Positions 24,112 to 35,209 are shown, counted from the first letter of the stretch. The stretch: 64,000 bases of DNA from Deltaproteobacteria bacterium (GCA_028818775.1 JAPPNE010000044.1:1-64000), one strand, 5' to 3'. Translations and numbers: made by a program. The notes: generated by a model from the sequence alone, not told the origin.

Positions 24112-25158
24112 ATGGGAGCGGAACCGAAGGGTCCAGCGGGAAGTTCGGCGTTAAGAGGCACCGCTGGTGAACCAGACAGGCCCGGACGCGGCGTGGCCAG
24201 CCAGAAAGTTCTGCCATTAGGGCGTCCCGAACCGGACCGCCATCCGTCTAAGCTCCTGCAACCGCAACCCGCCTACACAACGGATTTCGGCGCGATGTTT
24301 CAGGCGGATTCGTCCCAAGGAATGGCGGCCATGCCAGACGAGAGCGTTGACCTAGTTGTCACTTCGCCTCCCTACGCCCTTCACTTCAAGAAGGAGTACG
24401 GAAACGCCGAAAAGGAAGACTACGTTGAGTGGTTCCGGCCATTTGCCCAACAGATTTTTAGAATACTTAAACCCGAAGGAAGCTTTGTCCTAAACATTGG
24501 TGGCAGCTATGAAAAAGGAAGACCCACTCGCTCCCTTTACCACTTCCACCTCCTGCTAATGCTCTGTGAGGACATTGGATTTTGCCTCGCCCAAGAATGC
24601 TTCTGGTACAACCCCGCCAAGCTTCCCAGTCCCGCGGAATGGGTAAACGTAAGACGAATCCGAATCAAGGATTCTCTGGAGTATGTGTTTTGGCTTTCCA
24701 AGACGCCGTTCCCATACGCAGACAATCGGCAAGTACTGGAAGAGTACAGCGACGACATGCGCCGCATGATTACACGCGGATACAAGAGAAGGAAACGTCC
24801 GAGTGGTCACAACATCACCGACAAATTCCAGGCTGACCGTGGCGGCTCGATCCCTTCCAATGTCTTGATGAGGGGGAACAACGAGAGCAACTCTCCATAC
24901 ATCCGGTTGTGCGCTGAGTATGGGATTAAACCCCATCCTGCGCGATTTCCATCCGCCCTCCCTGAGTTCTACATCAAGTTTTTGACTCGCTTGAGTGGTT
25001 TGGTCGTCGATCCATTCGCTGGCAGTAATACGACCGGCGCCGTGGCTGAATCGTTACACAGACAGTGGTTGGCGTTCGAGACGGAGCCCAAATATGTCGA
25101 AAACTCGAAGCTGCGTTTCGGACTCATTCCTGAGCAACTAAAATGCTCACAAACGTAG
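24112..25158 (+). CDS. DNA methyltransferase, beta class (N4-cytosine or N6-adenine)
   Basis: A 348-residue SAM-dependent DNA methyltransferase. The catalytic motif TSPPY (residues 84-88) precedes the SAM-binding motif [10 protein letters not shown] (300-309), the beta-class circular order, with a target-recognition region between (about 170-270). A GGAGGT site 6 bp before ATG 24112 supports this start, although the first 50 residues are low-complexity and may be dispensable. It overlaps the next gene by 16 bp. GC content is clearly lower than in the flanking core genes, as expected for an acquired restriction-modification unit. SPPY-type enzymes methylate N4-C or N6-A; which one is not decidable here. 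Confidence 0.93.
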   Translation: MGAEPKGPAGSSALRGTAGEPDRPGRGVASQKVLPLGRPEPDRHPSKLLQPQPAYTTDFGAMFQADSSQGMAAMPDESVDLVVTSPPYALHFKKEYGNAEKEDYVEWFRPFAQQIFRILKPEGSFVLNIGGSYEKGRPTRSLYHFHLLLMLCEDIGFCLAQECFWYNPAKLPSPAEWVNVRRIRIKDSLEYVFWLSKTPFPYADNRQVLEEYSDDMRRMITRGYKRRKRPSGHNITDKFQADRGGSIPSNVLMRGNNESNSPYIRLCAEYGIKPHPARFPSALPEFYIKFLTRLSGLVVDPFAGSNTTGAVAESLHRQWLAFETEPKYVENSKLRFGLIPEQLKCSQT

Positions 25159-26147
25159 ACGACCTGCTCGTCACTGCCAGAAAGGTCTTCAGTTCTTCGG
25201 ATGTACCCAAACCGTTTGCGCTGCTTCAGGCAGCGGGTAGGGTGAGGCGTGGCGAGACCCCAGCCGCCATCGCGCGGGAAATCAGGTCTACACGGGCAAA
25301 AGTTCAGGAAGTGGCTGACGCGACTGATCCAATCCGTGCGGTCTTCGGCGTCAGTCTGACCGACGCTTCCACCGACGATGCTCTGGCGAAGACACGGAGA
25401 GGTGTTGGCCAGATGTTGGTCGGGACTCTCGCAGAACGCTCCTTCGAGGCAACTTATCGGAGTATCGTGCAGACGGATGAGCTTCGCCTGGAAGATGATC
25501 GAGCGGGCCGGACCGACACAGACTACCGGGTCTACAACGGTCAAGACCGCCCCGTGTTCCGAATCAACATCAAATTCCACGGCTCGGCTTTTCGTAAGGC
25601 TGTTGAACTGGTGGGTCTCGAATCTGCTGATTGCTTCCCGCTCGCGACCTACAAGATTTATTCCGCCAGGAAGAAACAAGAGCAAGAATACCTGCCCTAT
25701 CTGTTTGTCATCGTCAGCATTCCTGGACTAACCGGCGACTCCGCGGGTGCTGCCGTACCGGAGGACGTGACGCACCTCACAGCGCTGTACATGAAGTCGT
25801 CGCAACCGCGCAAGCAGAACTTCGAGGACCACATCGTTCATCACTTGGTGGACGCTCCGCAAGTCCGGACAGTCGCGGAAGCAATCAAACGGATCAGCGT
25901 ACAAATAGATAGTGCACCTTGGCGGGTCATTTCTGCACGCCGTGCAGACCGACTCCTGCACGAACTACTCTTTGATCGAGTTTACGCCGTACGCGTAAGA
26001 GGGTTTGCGAGCAACTACAGTCGTGCCGAAGTGGACATGCACTTCTCCATTTCCAAGGACTTGACGGCACTCGAAGAGATGCTGGTGCTGTTGCGCGATC
26101 ACGGGTTGCAGGGGCTCACGACGCGTATCGAGCGCGGAGATCTTTGA
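25143..26147 (+). CDS. Probable type II restriction endonuclease
   Basis: A 334-residue protein of no family I can name, coupled by a 16-bp overlap to the methyltransferase. The central region has [12 protein letters not shown] (D124/D126 area) and [12 protein letters not shown] about 16 residues later. This resembles a PD-(D/E)XK nuclease core with NIK (142-144) in place of ExK, and E98 upstream as a possible extra metal ligand. The N-terminal helical part contains a helix-turn-helix-like [21 protein letters not shown]. The position beside an orphan-looking methyltransferase is the strongest argument for a cognate endonuclease. The specificity is unknown. Confidence 0.6.
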   Translation: MLTNVDDLLVTARKVFSSSDVPKPFALLQAAGRVRRGETPAAIAREIRSTRAKVQEVADATDPIRAVFGVSLTDASTDDALAKTRRGVGQMLVGTLAERSFEATYRSIVQTDELRLEDDRAGRTDTDYRVYNGQDRPVFRINIKFHGSAFRKAVELVGLESADCFPLATYKIYSARKKQEQEYLPYLFVIVSIPGLTGDSAGAAVPEDVTHLTALYMKSSQPRKQNFEDHIVHHLVDAPQVRTVAEAIKRISVQIDSAPWRVISARRADRLLHELLFDRVYAVRVRGFASNYSRAEVDMHFSISKDLTALEEMLVLLRDHGLQGLTTRIERGDL

Positions 26148-26233
26148 GGCACTACTTCACGGCAAGGAGAAAGCTCGATCGGCTAACGACTTTGCGAATC
26201 GCTCCCTGTAGGTACGGGTCACGATGCCGACTC

Positions 26234-27952
26234 CTAGGCTTGCGAAGACCTCCGCGAGCCAGCAAAGCCGAGGCTGAGGCTGATCACCGGGGCGAGGCCC
26301 GCGGCGACGATGGCGAGGGCCGGAAGCGCCGCCTGCTCGAACGCTTCGTAGGAGGCGTACTCGTAGACGTGGGTCGCCAGGGTGTTGAAGTTGAAGGGCC
26401 GCAGGATCAGGGTCATGGGCAGCTCCTTCATGGCGTCGACGAAGACCAGCATGGCGCCGGTCATGAGGCTGCCCCGCAGCAGGGGGAAATGGATGCGGGC
26501 GAGCAGCCCCGCCGGACGGTGGCCCAGGGAGCGGGCCGCCGCGTCCATGTTGGGCGTGATCTTGGTGAGCCCCGCTTCCACCGAACCGAAGGACAGGGCG
26601 AGGAAGCGCACGGTGCAGGCGAAGACCAGGGCGTACAGCGTGCCGCTGAAGATCAGGCCGGTGGCGGTGCCGAAGTACTGGCGCATGAAACCGTCGATGA
26701 GGTTGTCCAGGGCGGCCGCGGGGATCAGTACCCCCACCGCCAGCACGACGCCCGGGACCGCGTAGCCGATGCTCGCCAAGCGCGTGGCCGTGCGCACGAA
26801 GCCGGTGCCGGACAGCCGCGCTCCGTAGGCGAGAAAGAGGCCGCCGCACAGGCACACCAGCGCGGCAACGCCGGCCACCGCTATGCTGTTGAAGGCGAGG
26901 CCCAGGGTGCTGACGCCGACGGCGGCGTCTTCGCTGCCGATGGCGGAGGCGCCCAGCAGCACGGCGGGGACCAGGAAGCCCAGGGCCACGGGCGTGGCGC
27001 AGGCCAGGAACGCCAGGATGCCGCGGGTGCCGTTTAGGCATGCGATGGGGTCGCGCCGGGGCGCGGACTGGCTGAATTGAAAACGCCGCCGCCCCCGGGC
27101 GATATGCTCCAGGGCGGCCATCACCAGCACCAGGACCAGCACCATGGAGGCCAACTGCGCCGCCGCCGGCGTGTTGTTCATGCCGAACCACACGCGGTAG
27201 ACGCCGACGGTCAAGGTCTGCACCGCGAAGTAGTCCACGGTGCCGAAGTCATTGAGGGTCTCCATGAGCGCCAGCAGCACGCCCACCGCGATGGCCGGTC
27301 GCGCCAGCGGCAGGCCCACGCGCACGAAGCAGCCCCAAGTGTCGTGCCCGAGGCCGCGGGCGGCGTCCCACAGGTTCTGCGACTGCTCGACGAAGGCCGC
27401 TCGCGCGAGCAGGTACACGTAGGGGTAAAGCACCAGGGACATGAAAGTCGCGGCGCCGCCCAGCGAACGGATTTCCGGAAACCAGTAATCGCCCGGGCGG
27501 TGCCAGCCGAAGAGCTGGCGCAGGGCGGTCTGCACCGGACCGGCGAATTCGAGCAGGTCGGTGTAGGCGTACGCCACGATGTAGGAGGGCATGGCCAGCG
27601 GCAGCAGCAGTGCCCACTGGAGCACGCGCCGGCCGCGGAACTCGAACAGGGTGACCAGCCAGGCCGTGCTCACGCCGATGACCAGCACGCCCGCGCCCAC
27701 TCCGGCAATGAGCAGCAGGGTCTGGCCGATGTAGGTCCCCAGGACGGTGGAGGCAAGGTGCGTCCACGCGTCCCCGCTGTTGTCCAGGGCGATGCCCAGC
27801 ACCGCCAGCATCGGGCTGAAGAACAGCGCCGCCAGGGCGAGGATTCCGAGGGTCCAGCCGTCGAGCCGGGACGATCGGGAGCGGGCGCGTTGGTTGGGAA
27901 CCTGCGGCGCGGCCGAGGCCGCGCCGGCGGGATTGGTCTGCGTGTCCTGCAT
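26234..27952 (-). CDS. Iron(III) ABC transporter permease (FbpB/SfuB type)
   Basis: A 572-residue integral membrane protein with two homologous halves of about six segments each, as in FbpB. Each half has an EAA-type loop: LWDAARGLGHDTWGCFVRVGLPLARPAI and MDAAARSLGHRPAGLLARIHFPLLRGS. It would form the channel of a ferric-iron importer with a periplasmic FbpA and an FbpC ATPase, neither of which is in this window, so it may be split from its operon or use partners elsewhere. Its 3' end lies 86 bp from the restriction gene, marking the right boundary of the accessory island. Confidence 0.9.
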   Translation of the reverse strand: MQDTQTNPAGAASAAPQVPNQRARSRSSRLDGWTLGILALAALFFSPMLAVLGIALDNSGDAWTHLASTVLGTYIGQTLLLIAGVGAGVLVIGVSTAWLVTLFEFRGRRVLQWALLLPLAMPSYIVAYAYTDLLEFAGPVQTALRQLFGWHRPGDYWFPEIRSLGGAATFMSLVLYPYVYLLARAAFVEQSQNLWDAARGLGHDTWGCFVRVGLPLARPAIAVGVLLALMETLNDFGTVDYFAVQTLTVGVYRVWFGMNNTPAAAQLASMVLVLVLVMAALEHIARGRRRFQFSQSAPRRDPIACLNGTRGILAFLACATPVALGFLVPAVLLGASAIGSEDAAVGVSTLGLAFNSIAVAGVAALVCLCGGLFLAYGARLSGTGFVRTATRLASIGYAVPGVVLAVGVLIPAAALDNLIDGFMRQYFGTATGLIFSGTLYALVFACTVRFLALSFGSVEAGLTKITPNMDAAARSLGHRPAGLLARIHFPLLRGSLMTGAMLVFVDAMKELPMTLILRPFNFNTLATHVYEYASYEAFEQAALPALAIVAAGLAPVISLSLGFAGSRRSSQA

Positions 27953-28098
27953 CTGCTGGCTGCTCCGGCCGCGGCCGGGGTGATGCCCATGCGCGGTGCG
28001 GCCGAGGGCGAGCCTGAAGCCCGCCCTGCGTCAGATGCCGGAAACTAGCACAAGAAGTCTTGTGACTCAAACCCTTAATGTTAGAGTGGTGGAACTTT

Positions 28099-30111
28099 TC
28101 AGGAACCCGTTGCCGAACGTACCCGTTTCGGCTCGCTGGCGGCCGGTAAACGGGTACCCACTGGTTGTCCCGCCCCGGCACCGGCCTCCCCGGCGGCGGC
28201 CGGTTCCTCCGCCGCGACATCCCGGTCCAGGTAGGTGCCGGCGGCCAGGACTTGCGCCAGGAGGCGCTCCAGGCGCGCCGAAGGGGCATCCGCCTGGGCC
28301 GGGTCGGGCACGGCGTGGAGCTCCCTCGGGGCCTGCTCGCGGGCGAGTTCCTCGTAGCCCCAGCGGGCGAGCATGTCGGCGCAGGTGTCGGATTCCCGCA
28401 CGTCGAGGATCGCCGGGGCGCCCTCGGCGTCCGTTTCCACCGTGACCTCGGCCGGCCGGCCGAAGAGGTTGTGATCGCTGCTGAGGGCTTCCTGGTAGGC
28501 GCCCACGAACAATACCGCCAGGGCGTAGGCGTCGTCCCAGGGCAGCGCGTGGAGCTCGAAGGTCGAGCGTGGTTCCTGGGGATGCGAGAACTTGTTGATG
28601 ACGCCGTCGGAGTCGCAGGTCAGGTCCGCCAGCACCGCCTTGAGGGCGGGCTTCTCCTTGAGCCGGCTGGTGGGCATGATGGGGAACAGCATGTCCAGGA
28701 TCCAACTGTCCGGCAGCGACTTGAAGATCGAGAAGTTGAACGCGTGCAGACGCGCGGCGATGCGTTCAAGAGCCGCCTTGTCCTCGCCGTCGAAGCGTCC
28801 GTGGCGCGCGTAGCGGCTCGCCAGCTCGACGATGCGGGAGAAGGCGGACTCCGCCTGCGCGCGCTGCTTGAGCGACAGGAAGCCCAAGGAGAAGGCCGAC
28901 AGCATCTCGTCCTTCTTCTGGTAGGCGTCGTGCAGATACTCGCGCCAGTTCTTGCTGTTGATCTCCACCACCATGTCGTTGAGCTCGTTGACGGCGTCCA
29001 CGTTGGACGCGCGCGCTCGGGCACGCACGGGTTTCGGGCTCGTTTTGGGCTGTTCGAGCGGGTCCACCAGCAGCACCTCGTGGTGGGTAACCAGGAACCG
29101 CCCGGCTTCGGTGATGATGCGCGGCTCCACGATGCGCGCCCGGTCCAGCACTTCCTTGGTGGTGTAGATGATGTCGTTGGCGTATTCCTGGACGTTGTAG
29201 TTGACGCTGGAGTCCGCCGAGCTGTTGCTGCCGTCGTAGTCCACGCCGAGCCCGCCGCCCACGTCCAGTGTGTCCAGGGGGACTCCCAGCTCCTTCAACT
29301 CCACGTAGAACCGCAGCGCTTCCTGGAGCGCCTGCTTGAAGTTGCGGATGTGGGTGATCTGCGAGCCCAGGTGGAAGTGCAGCAGCCGCAGGCGGTCCAG
29401 CAGCCTGCACTCCTTGAGCAGCCGGGTGCAGTCCAGCAGGTCGGACGCGGTCAGGCCGAACTTGGAGAGGTCGCCCGACGACTCCTCCCAGCGGCCCATG
29501 CCGCTGGCGTTGAGCTTGACCCGTGCGCCCAGGCGCGGGCACGGCAGCCCCTTGGCTCGCAGCTCGGCGATGAGCTCGTACTCCCGCGGGCGCTCGAACA
29601 CCACGACGATGTTGTAGCCGGCCGCCCCGGCCGCGGCCGCCAGCTCGAGATAGGCCGAGTCCTTGTAGCCGTTGCAGATGATCGGACCGGTGCTGTCGCG
29701 CAGCATGGACAGGGCGATGCACAGCTCGGCCTTGGTGCCCACCTCGAGGCCGGCGCCGTGGGGCCGGCCGGCCGCGCAGATGCGCGCCACCGTGGCCTTG
29801 CGGCTGTTGACCTTGAGGGGATACACGGAGGTGAACGAGCCGCGGAAGTCGAAGGTCTCGGTGGCCGTCTTGAACGCCCGCTGGAGAGTTTCCATCTGGC
29901 GGTCGATGAGCTGCGGGAAGCGCACCAGCACCGGCAACCGGACCCCTTGCCGCTGCAGGCGGATCACGAGTTCGTGCAAGTCCACCTTGCCGGCCGTGGC
30001 CGTATTCGTGATGACCTCCAGGTGACCCGCGTCGTTCACGTTCACGAAGCCCTCGCCCCACGAACGCCAGTGCGCAAACGGTTCGCCCGCTCCCAATGGC
30101 AGCCTTTTCAT
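28099..30111 (-). CDS. speA: Biosynthetic arginine decarboxylase
   Basis: A 670-residue PLP-dependent decarboxylase of the SpeA type. It has the PLP lysine block FTSVYPLKVNS, GLEVGTKAEL, LRLLHFHLGSQI, LDVGGGLGVDYDG and EAGRFLVTHHEVLLVD, and a C-terminal region with LPDSWILDMLFPIMP and CDSDG (substrate-site block). It converts arginine to agmatine, the first step of the agmatine route to putrescine. ATG 30111 follows a weak purine-rich site. The last 40 residues are Ala/Glu/Gly-rich and variable. No agmatinase gene is adjacent. Confidence 0.96.
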   Translation of the reverse strand: MKRLPLGAGEPFAHWRSWGEGFVNVNDAGHLEVITNTATAGKVDLHELVIRLQRQGVRLPVLVRFPQLIDRQMETLQRAFKTATETFDFRGSFTSVYPLKVNSRKATVARICAAGRPHGAGLEVGTKAELCIALSMLRDSTGPIICNGYKDSAYLELAAAAGAAGYNIVVVFERPREYELIAELRAKGLPCPRLGARVKLNASGMGRWEESSGDLSKFGLTASDLLDCTRLLKECRLLDRLRLLHFHLGSQITHIRNFKQALQEALRFYVELKELGVPLDTLDVGGGLGVDYDGSNSSADSSVNYNVQEYANDIIYTTKEVLDRARIVEPRIITEAGRFLVTHHEVLLVDPLEQPKTSPKPVRARARASNVDAVNELNDMVVEINSKNWREYLHDAYQKKDEMLSAFSLGFLSLKQRAQAESAFSRIVELASRYARHGRFDGEDKAALERIAARLHAFNFSIFKSLPDSWILDMLFPIMPTSRLKEKPALKAVLADLTCDSDGVINKFSHPQEPRSTFELHALPWDDAYALAVLFVGAYQEALSSDHNLFGRPAEVTVETDAEGAPAILDVRESDTCADMLARWGYEELAREQAPRELHAVPDPAQADAPSARLERLLAQVLAAGTYLDRDVAAEEPAAAGEAGAGAGQPVGTRLPAASEPKRVRSATGS

Positions 30112-30193
30112 CGTCCCGTGGTACCCTCCTTGCCGTTTGCTGATGCGCGCGTTATCCGCGTCGACTCGCCCTGAGCCGCCGTAGTCACTCCCG

Positions 30194-30273
30194 CCTCCTG
30201 CGTCACTCCCCGCACCACCCCTGGATTCCCGCTTTCGCGGGAATGACGGTGGGGTTGGGAGTGACGCAGGAGG
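30194..30273. repeat. Nested inverted repeat upstream of speA
   Basis: Outer perfect arms of 17 bp (30194-30210 and 30257-30273, CCTCCTGCGTCACTCCC and complement) enclose an inner 8-bp hairpin, ATTCCCGC (30225-30232) TTTC GCGGGAAT (30237-30244). The inner part resembles the common intergenic element that reads HSRESGNP when translated. Confidence 0.8.
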
Positions 30274-30335
30274 GCCAGAACCGCGGTTCGCGATTGTACC
30301 ATAGTTTACGGCTGTTTGTGGGGAGGGGAGACGGA

Positions 30336-32447
30336 TCAGCGCGCCAGGCGCAGGCCCACGTCCGCTTCCGGCTTGGGCGCGTGCTGTTCGGCCAGGTAGG
30401 CGTAGATGGCTTCCTGGGCGTGCGTTCGACTGCCGCCGGCCGCGGGCTGGTAGCGGTTGCGCAGGTCCTTGTCCAGCACCCGCGCCTTGACGTTGTCGTC
30501 CCAGAGGATGTCGAGCAGGTCCTTGAGCCGCTTCTTGAGCGAAGGATCGTAGACGGGACAGGCTACCTCGACCCGGTGGTCCACGTTGCGTTCCATCCAG
30601 TCGCCCGAGGAGATGAAGAACTTCTCGTCGCCGCCGTCGGCGAACGCCATGACCCGCGAATGTTCCAGGAAGCGGTCGAGGATCGCCGTGGCCTGTATGC
30701 GCTCGCTCACGTCCTTGACACCCGGAACCAGCGAGAACATCCCGCGCACCATGAGGCGCACGTCGACACCGGCCTCGCTCGCCTCGTAGAGTTTCCGGAT
30801 CAGGCCGCGGTCCTCGAGGTTGTTGACCTTGAGGATGATCCAGGCGGGCAGGCCCTTGCCGGCGTTCTTGATCTCGGTGTCGATGAACCGCGTGAGCTTG
30901 CGCCGGGTGTCGTAGGGAGAAACCAGCAGGTGCTTGAAGGTGGTCCGCCGGTAATTGGATTCGAGGAAGCTGAAGACCCGCTTGACCTCGCCGGTGATGC
31001 GTTCGTCGGCGGTGAACAGGCTGTCGTCGGTGTATATGCGCGCGGTGGTCTCGTTGAAGTTCCCGCTGCTGACGTTGGCGTAGAGCACGGTCTTGCGGTG
31101 CGACACCCGGGTGATGAGGATCAGCTTGGCGTGGACCTTGAGTCCCGGCACGCCGTGGATGACCCGTACCCCTTCCTCCTGCAGCCGCTCCGACCAGTAG
31201 ACGTTGTCGGCCTCGTCGAAGCGCGCCTGCAGCTCCATCACCACCGTGACCTTCTTGCCGTTGCGGCTGGCGTTGATCAGCGCATTGACGATCTTCGAGT
31301 TCCGCGCCACCCGGTACAGCGTCATCTTGATGGAGCGCACCTTGGGGTCGATGGCGGCCTGCCGCAGGAACTCGATCAGGTAGTCGAAGTCCTGGTACGG
31401 GTAGTGCACCAGGATGTCCCGGCGCCGGATGGCCTTGAAGAAAGTCTTCTCCGCGTCGATGTGTCCGTGCGGCAGCGGCGGCAAGGGAACCGCCGACAGC
31501 TTCTTCGGGCCGATGCGCGGGAACCCCATGAAGTCCTTGAAGTTGTGATAGCGTCCGCCGGGGATGAACGGTCCCGACTGGTCGTCCAGCCCCATCTTGT
31601 CCTTCAGCAGCTTGAGCAACCGCCGGGGGATCTGGTTGTCGTAGATGAAGCGCACCGGCGCCCCGGACCGGCGCTGCTTGAGTCCCTTGGAGATCTTCTC
31701 GATGTAGCTCTCGTAGAGGTCGTCGTCCAGGTCGAGTTGGGCGTCGCGCGTCAGCTTGATGGTGTAGGCCTCGAAATGGTCGAACGGGAAGATCGAGAAG
31801 ATGTCCTTGAGGCAATAGCGGATGACGTCGTCCAGCAGGATGACGTAGTGCCGGTCGCCCGCCCGCGGCAGGATCACGAAGCGCGACAACACGTCGGTGG
31901 GGATCTCGATCAGCGCGTATTCCGACCGCCGGGAGCCGCTGCTGTAGAGCCAGATGGCAAGATAGATGGCCTGGTCCTTGAGCTGCGGGAACTCCGTCAG
32001 GTGGTTGATCATCAACGGAATCAGGTTCGGCCGCAGCTTCTGCTGGTAGAATTCCTCGATGAACGCCTGCTGATCGCGGTTCAGGTCCTTCTCCGTGACG
32101 ATGGAGATGCCGTGGCGCCGCAACTCCGCGAGAATGTTCCGGTAGATGCTCTCGAAGTCGGCCTGCTGCTTCAGGACGACGGCATGGATTTCCTGGAGCA
32201 CCTGTGCGGGGTCGTCGCCCATGAGGCGCTGCGCGCCGGCGCCGATCTGCTCCAGGCGCCGCAGGTGCGCCACGCGCACGCGAAAGAACTCGTCCTGGTT
32301 GGACGAAAAGATCCCGAGGAAGGTCAGCCGCTCAAGCAACGGCACCGACGGGTCCGACGCCTCCTGAAGGACGCGGCCGTTGAACGCCAGCCAGCTTATC
32401 TCCTTGTTTCGCAGCGGCAGCGTCGAATTTTTTTTCCGTCCGGCCAT
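30336..32447 (-). CDS. ppk1: Polyphosphate kinase 1
   Basis: A 703-residue PPK1. N-terminal NKEISWLAFNGRVLQEASD, FSSNQDEFFRVRVAHL, the middle block PFDHFEAYTIKLTRDAQLD, the phospholipase-D-like catalytic blocks HAKLILITRVSH (autophosphorylated histidine) and DHRVEVACPVYD, and FISSGDWMERNVDHR are all present at normal spacing. It reversibly makes polyphosphate from ATP. It lies alone between two inverted-repeat elements. With ppgK and the CHAD protein at 14-17 kb it indicates an active polyphosphate economy. Confidence 0.97.
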   Translation of the reverse strand: MAGRKKNSTLPLRNKEISWLAFNGRVLQEASDPSVPLLERLTFLGIFSSNQDEFFRVRVAHLRRLEQIGAGAQRLMGDDPAQVLQEIHAVVLKQQADFESIYRNILAELRRHGISIVTEKDLNRDQQAFIEEFYQQKLRPNLIPLMINHLTEFPQLKDQAIYLAIWLYSSGSRRSEYALIEIPTDVLSRFVILPRAGDRHYVILLDDVIRYCLKDIFSIFPFDHFEAYTIKLTRDAQLDLDDDLYESYIEKISKGLKQRRSGAPVRFIYDNQIPRRLLKLLKDKMGLDDQSGPFIPGGRYHNFKDFMGFPRIGPKKLSAVPLPPLPHGHIDAEKTFFKAIRRRDILVHYPYQDFDYLIEFLRQAAIDPKVRSIKMTLYRVARNSKIVNALINASRNGKKVTVVMELQARFDEADNVYWSERLQEEGVRVIHGVPGLKVHAKLILITRVSHRKTVLYANVSSGNFNETTARIYTDDSLFTADERITGEVKRVFSFLESNYRRTTFKHLLVSPYDTRRKLTRFIDTEIKNAGKGLPAWIILKVNNLEDRGLIRKLYEASEAGVDVRLMVRGMFSLVPGVKDVSERIQATAILDRFLEHSRVMAFADGGDEKFFISSGDWMERNVDHRVEVACPVYDPSLKKRLKDLLDILWDDNVKARVLDKDLRNRYQPAAGGSRTHAQEAIYAYLAEQHAPKPEADVGLRLAR

Positions 32448-32504
32448 GGCAACGCAGGAACGAGAAACTACAACAAAGAGGAATTTTGATCAATTGTTAT
32501 CCGT

Positions 32505-32582
32505 CGACTTCGCTCGCGCTACGCTCAGGACGAACGGAGCCCAGCCTTCCCCGTTCGTCCTGAGCGTAGCGCAGCGAAGTCG
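32505..32582. repeat. Long inverted repeat between ppk1 and a binding-protein gene
   Basis: Arms of 33 nt (32505-32537) and 32 nt (32551-32582) are complementary except for one inserted C, with a 13-nt loop. The arms contain the words TTCGTCCTGAGCG and GCGAAGTCGAAGG, typical of dispersed palindromic elements in metagenomic genomes. It sits 8 bp past the stop of the minus-strand gene at 32590, so it may act as that gene's terminator. Confidence 0.85.
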
Positions 32583-32589
32583 AAGGACC

Positions 32590-33465
32590 CTAGCCGACCG
32601 CTTCCGCGTGGTACCGCAGGTCGTAGTAGGCGGCGAGGTCGGTGCCCTTGCCCGGCGGGAGATCGAACGAGACCCGGAGGTCCAGCGGCACCTGCAACCC
32701 GTCGACGTCAAGGTCCGTGGTGGCGGGCAGGGAGGACAGCTCCTTGGCCGCGCCTGCCTCGTCCAGTTCCAGGGCGTTCCGCAGCACCCCGAGCGCCTCC
32801 GCCCGGTTGCCCGGGTCGTTGCCCCACGCGGTGGCCTCGGCCAGGCACTTGAGGAGATCCACCAGTTCGCGCCGGTGCGCCGCCGCCCACGCGGTGGTGA
32901 CCGCGAAGACGCCGCCCGGGTAGTTGGGCAGCACCTCGCGGTAGTCGGCGATGCGGCGCATGCCCTCCGCTTCCGCCCGCCGGTCCCAGGGCGGGTTCAG
33001 GATGCCGGCGAAGGTCTGGCCGCTCTTCATGGATTCGAAGCGCGGACCGGTGGCGCCGACCGGGTCCAGCTTGTAGTCGCCGCGCTTCATGTCCAGTCCG
33101 TGGGCCAGCAGGATCCGCCGGAGCACCAGCGCGTAGGCCGTGTCCACGGCGTCCACCGCCAGCAGGCGGCCGCGCAGGTCCTCCCAGTCGCCGATCTCGG
33201 GGCGCACGTACACTGGCAGGCCCATGCGCTCGGAAGCCCGCGCCACCGCGTGGATGTCGGCGCCCTCGCGCCCCGACCAGGCGAGCACGTTGTCGAAGGC
33301 GGTGGAGGCAAGATCGTAGGTGCCGTCGCTCAGGCCGCGCATCTGTTGCGTGGAGCTGCGGGTGACGATGGTCTCCACCTCCAGGCCGTGGGCGGCAAAG
33401 AGGCCGCGTTGGCGTCCGATGACGACCGCGGGGTTCTCGCCGAAAGTGATGAAGTGAACGAGCAT
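32590..33465 (-). CDS. SsuA/NMT1-like substrate-binding protein without signal peptide
   Basis: A 291-residue protein resembling ABC-type nitrate/sulfonate/taurine and NMT1-like binding proteins: FGENPAVVIGRQRGLFAAHGLEVE, then STAFDNVLAWSG and LLAVDAVDTAYALVLRRIL and a second lobe with YREVLPNYPGGVFAVTTAWAAAH. It starts directly with the first beta strand. ATG 33465 has a GGAGG site at proper distance and there is no hydrophobic leader, so it is probably cytoplasmic and not a transporter component. No permease or ATPase gene is adjacent. It may be a ligand sensor or enzyme-like derivative of the fold. Confidence 0.7.
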   Translation of the reverse strand: MLVHFITFGENPAVVIGRQRGLFAAHGLEVETIVTRSSTQQMRGLSDGTYDLASTAFDNVLAWSGREGADIHAVARASERMGLPVYVRPEIGDWEDLRGRLLAVDAVDTAYALVLRRILLAHGLDMKRGDYKLDPVGATGPRFESMKSGQTFAGILNPPWDRRAEAEGMRRIADYREVLPNYPGGVFAVTTAWAAAHRRELVDLLKCLAEATAWGNDPGNRAEALGVLRNALELDEAGAAKELSSLPATTDLDVDGLQVPLDLRVSFDLPPGKGTDLAAYYDLRYHAEAVG

Positions 33466-33490
33466 GCGGGCCTCCGGGTGATGGTTCTAT

Positions 33491-33514
33491 GGCGTGTTCG
33501 TACACGAACACGCC
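33491..33514. terminator. Perfect hairpin between glnK and the binding-protein gene
   Basis: GGCGTGTTCG (33491-33500), loop TACA, CGAACACGCC (33505-33514). It lies after the glnK stop and 26 bp before the next minus-strand start. It could be the amtB-glnK terminator or an operator of the downstream gene; no U-run follows. Confidence 0.5.
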
Positions 33515-33606
33515 GGGAACCGCCAGCGCTCCCGGATCGTCGGCCGGCCCGCGCGGAGAGGGGAGAGGGAGGCGGGCTCGCGGCCCGCCCCCCTCGGTGA
33601 AGGGAG

Positions 33607-35209
<1,603 letters not shown>

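Noticed and set aside
28099-31815. One 1238-residue minus-strand frame covering speA and part of ppk1
   Set aside because: The true SpeA starts at 30111 and PPK1 is in another frame; the upstream part is only an open shadow, not a fusion.
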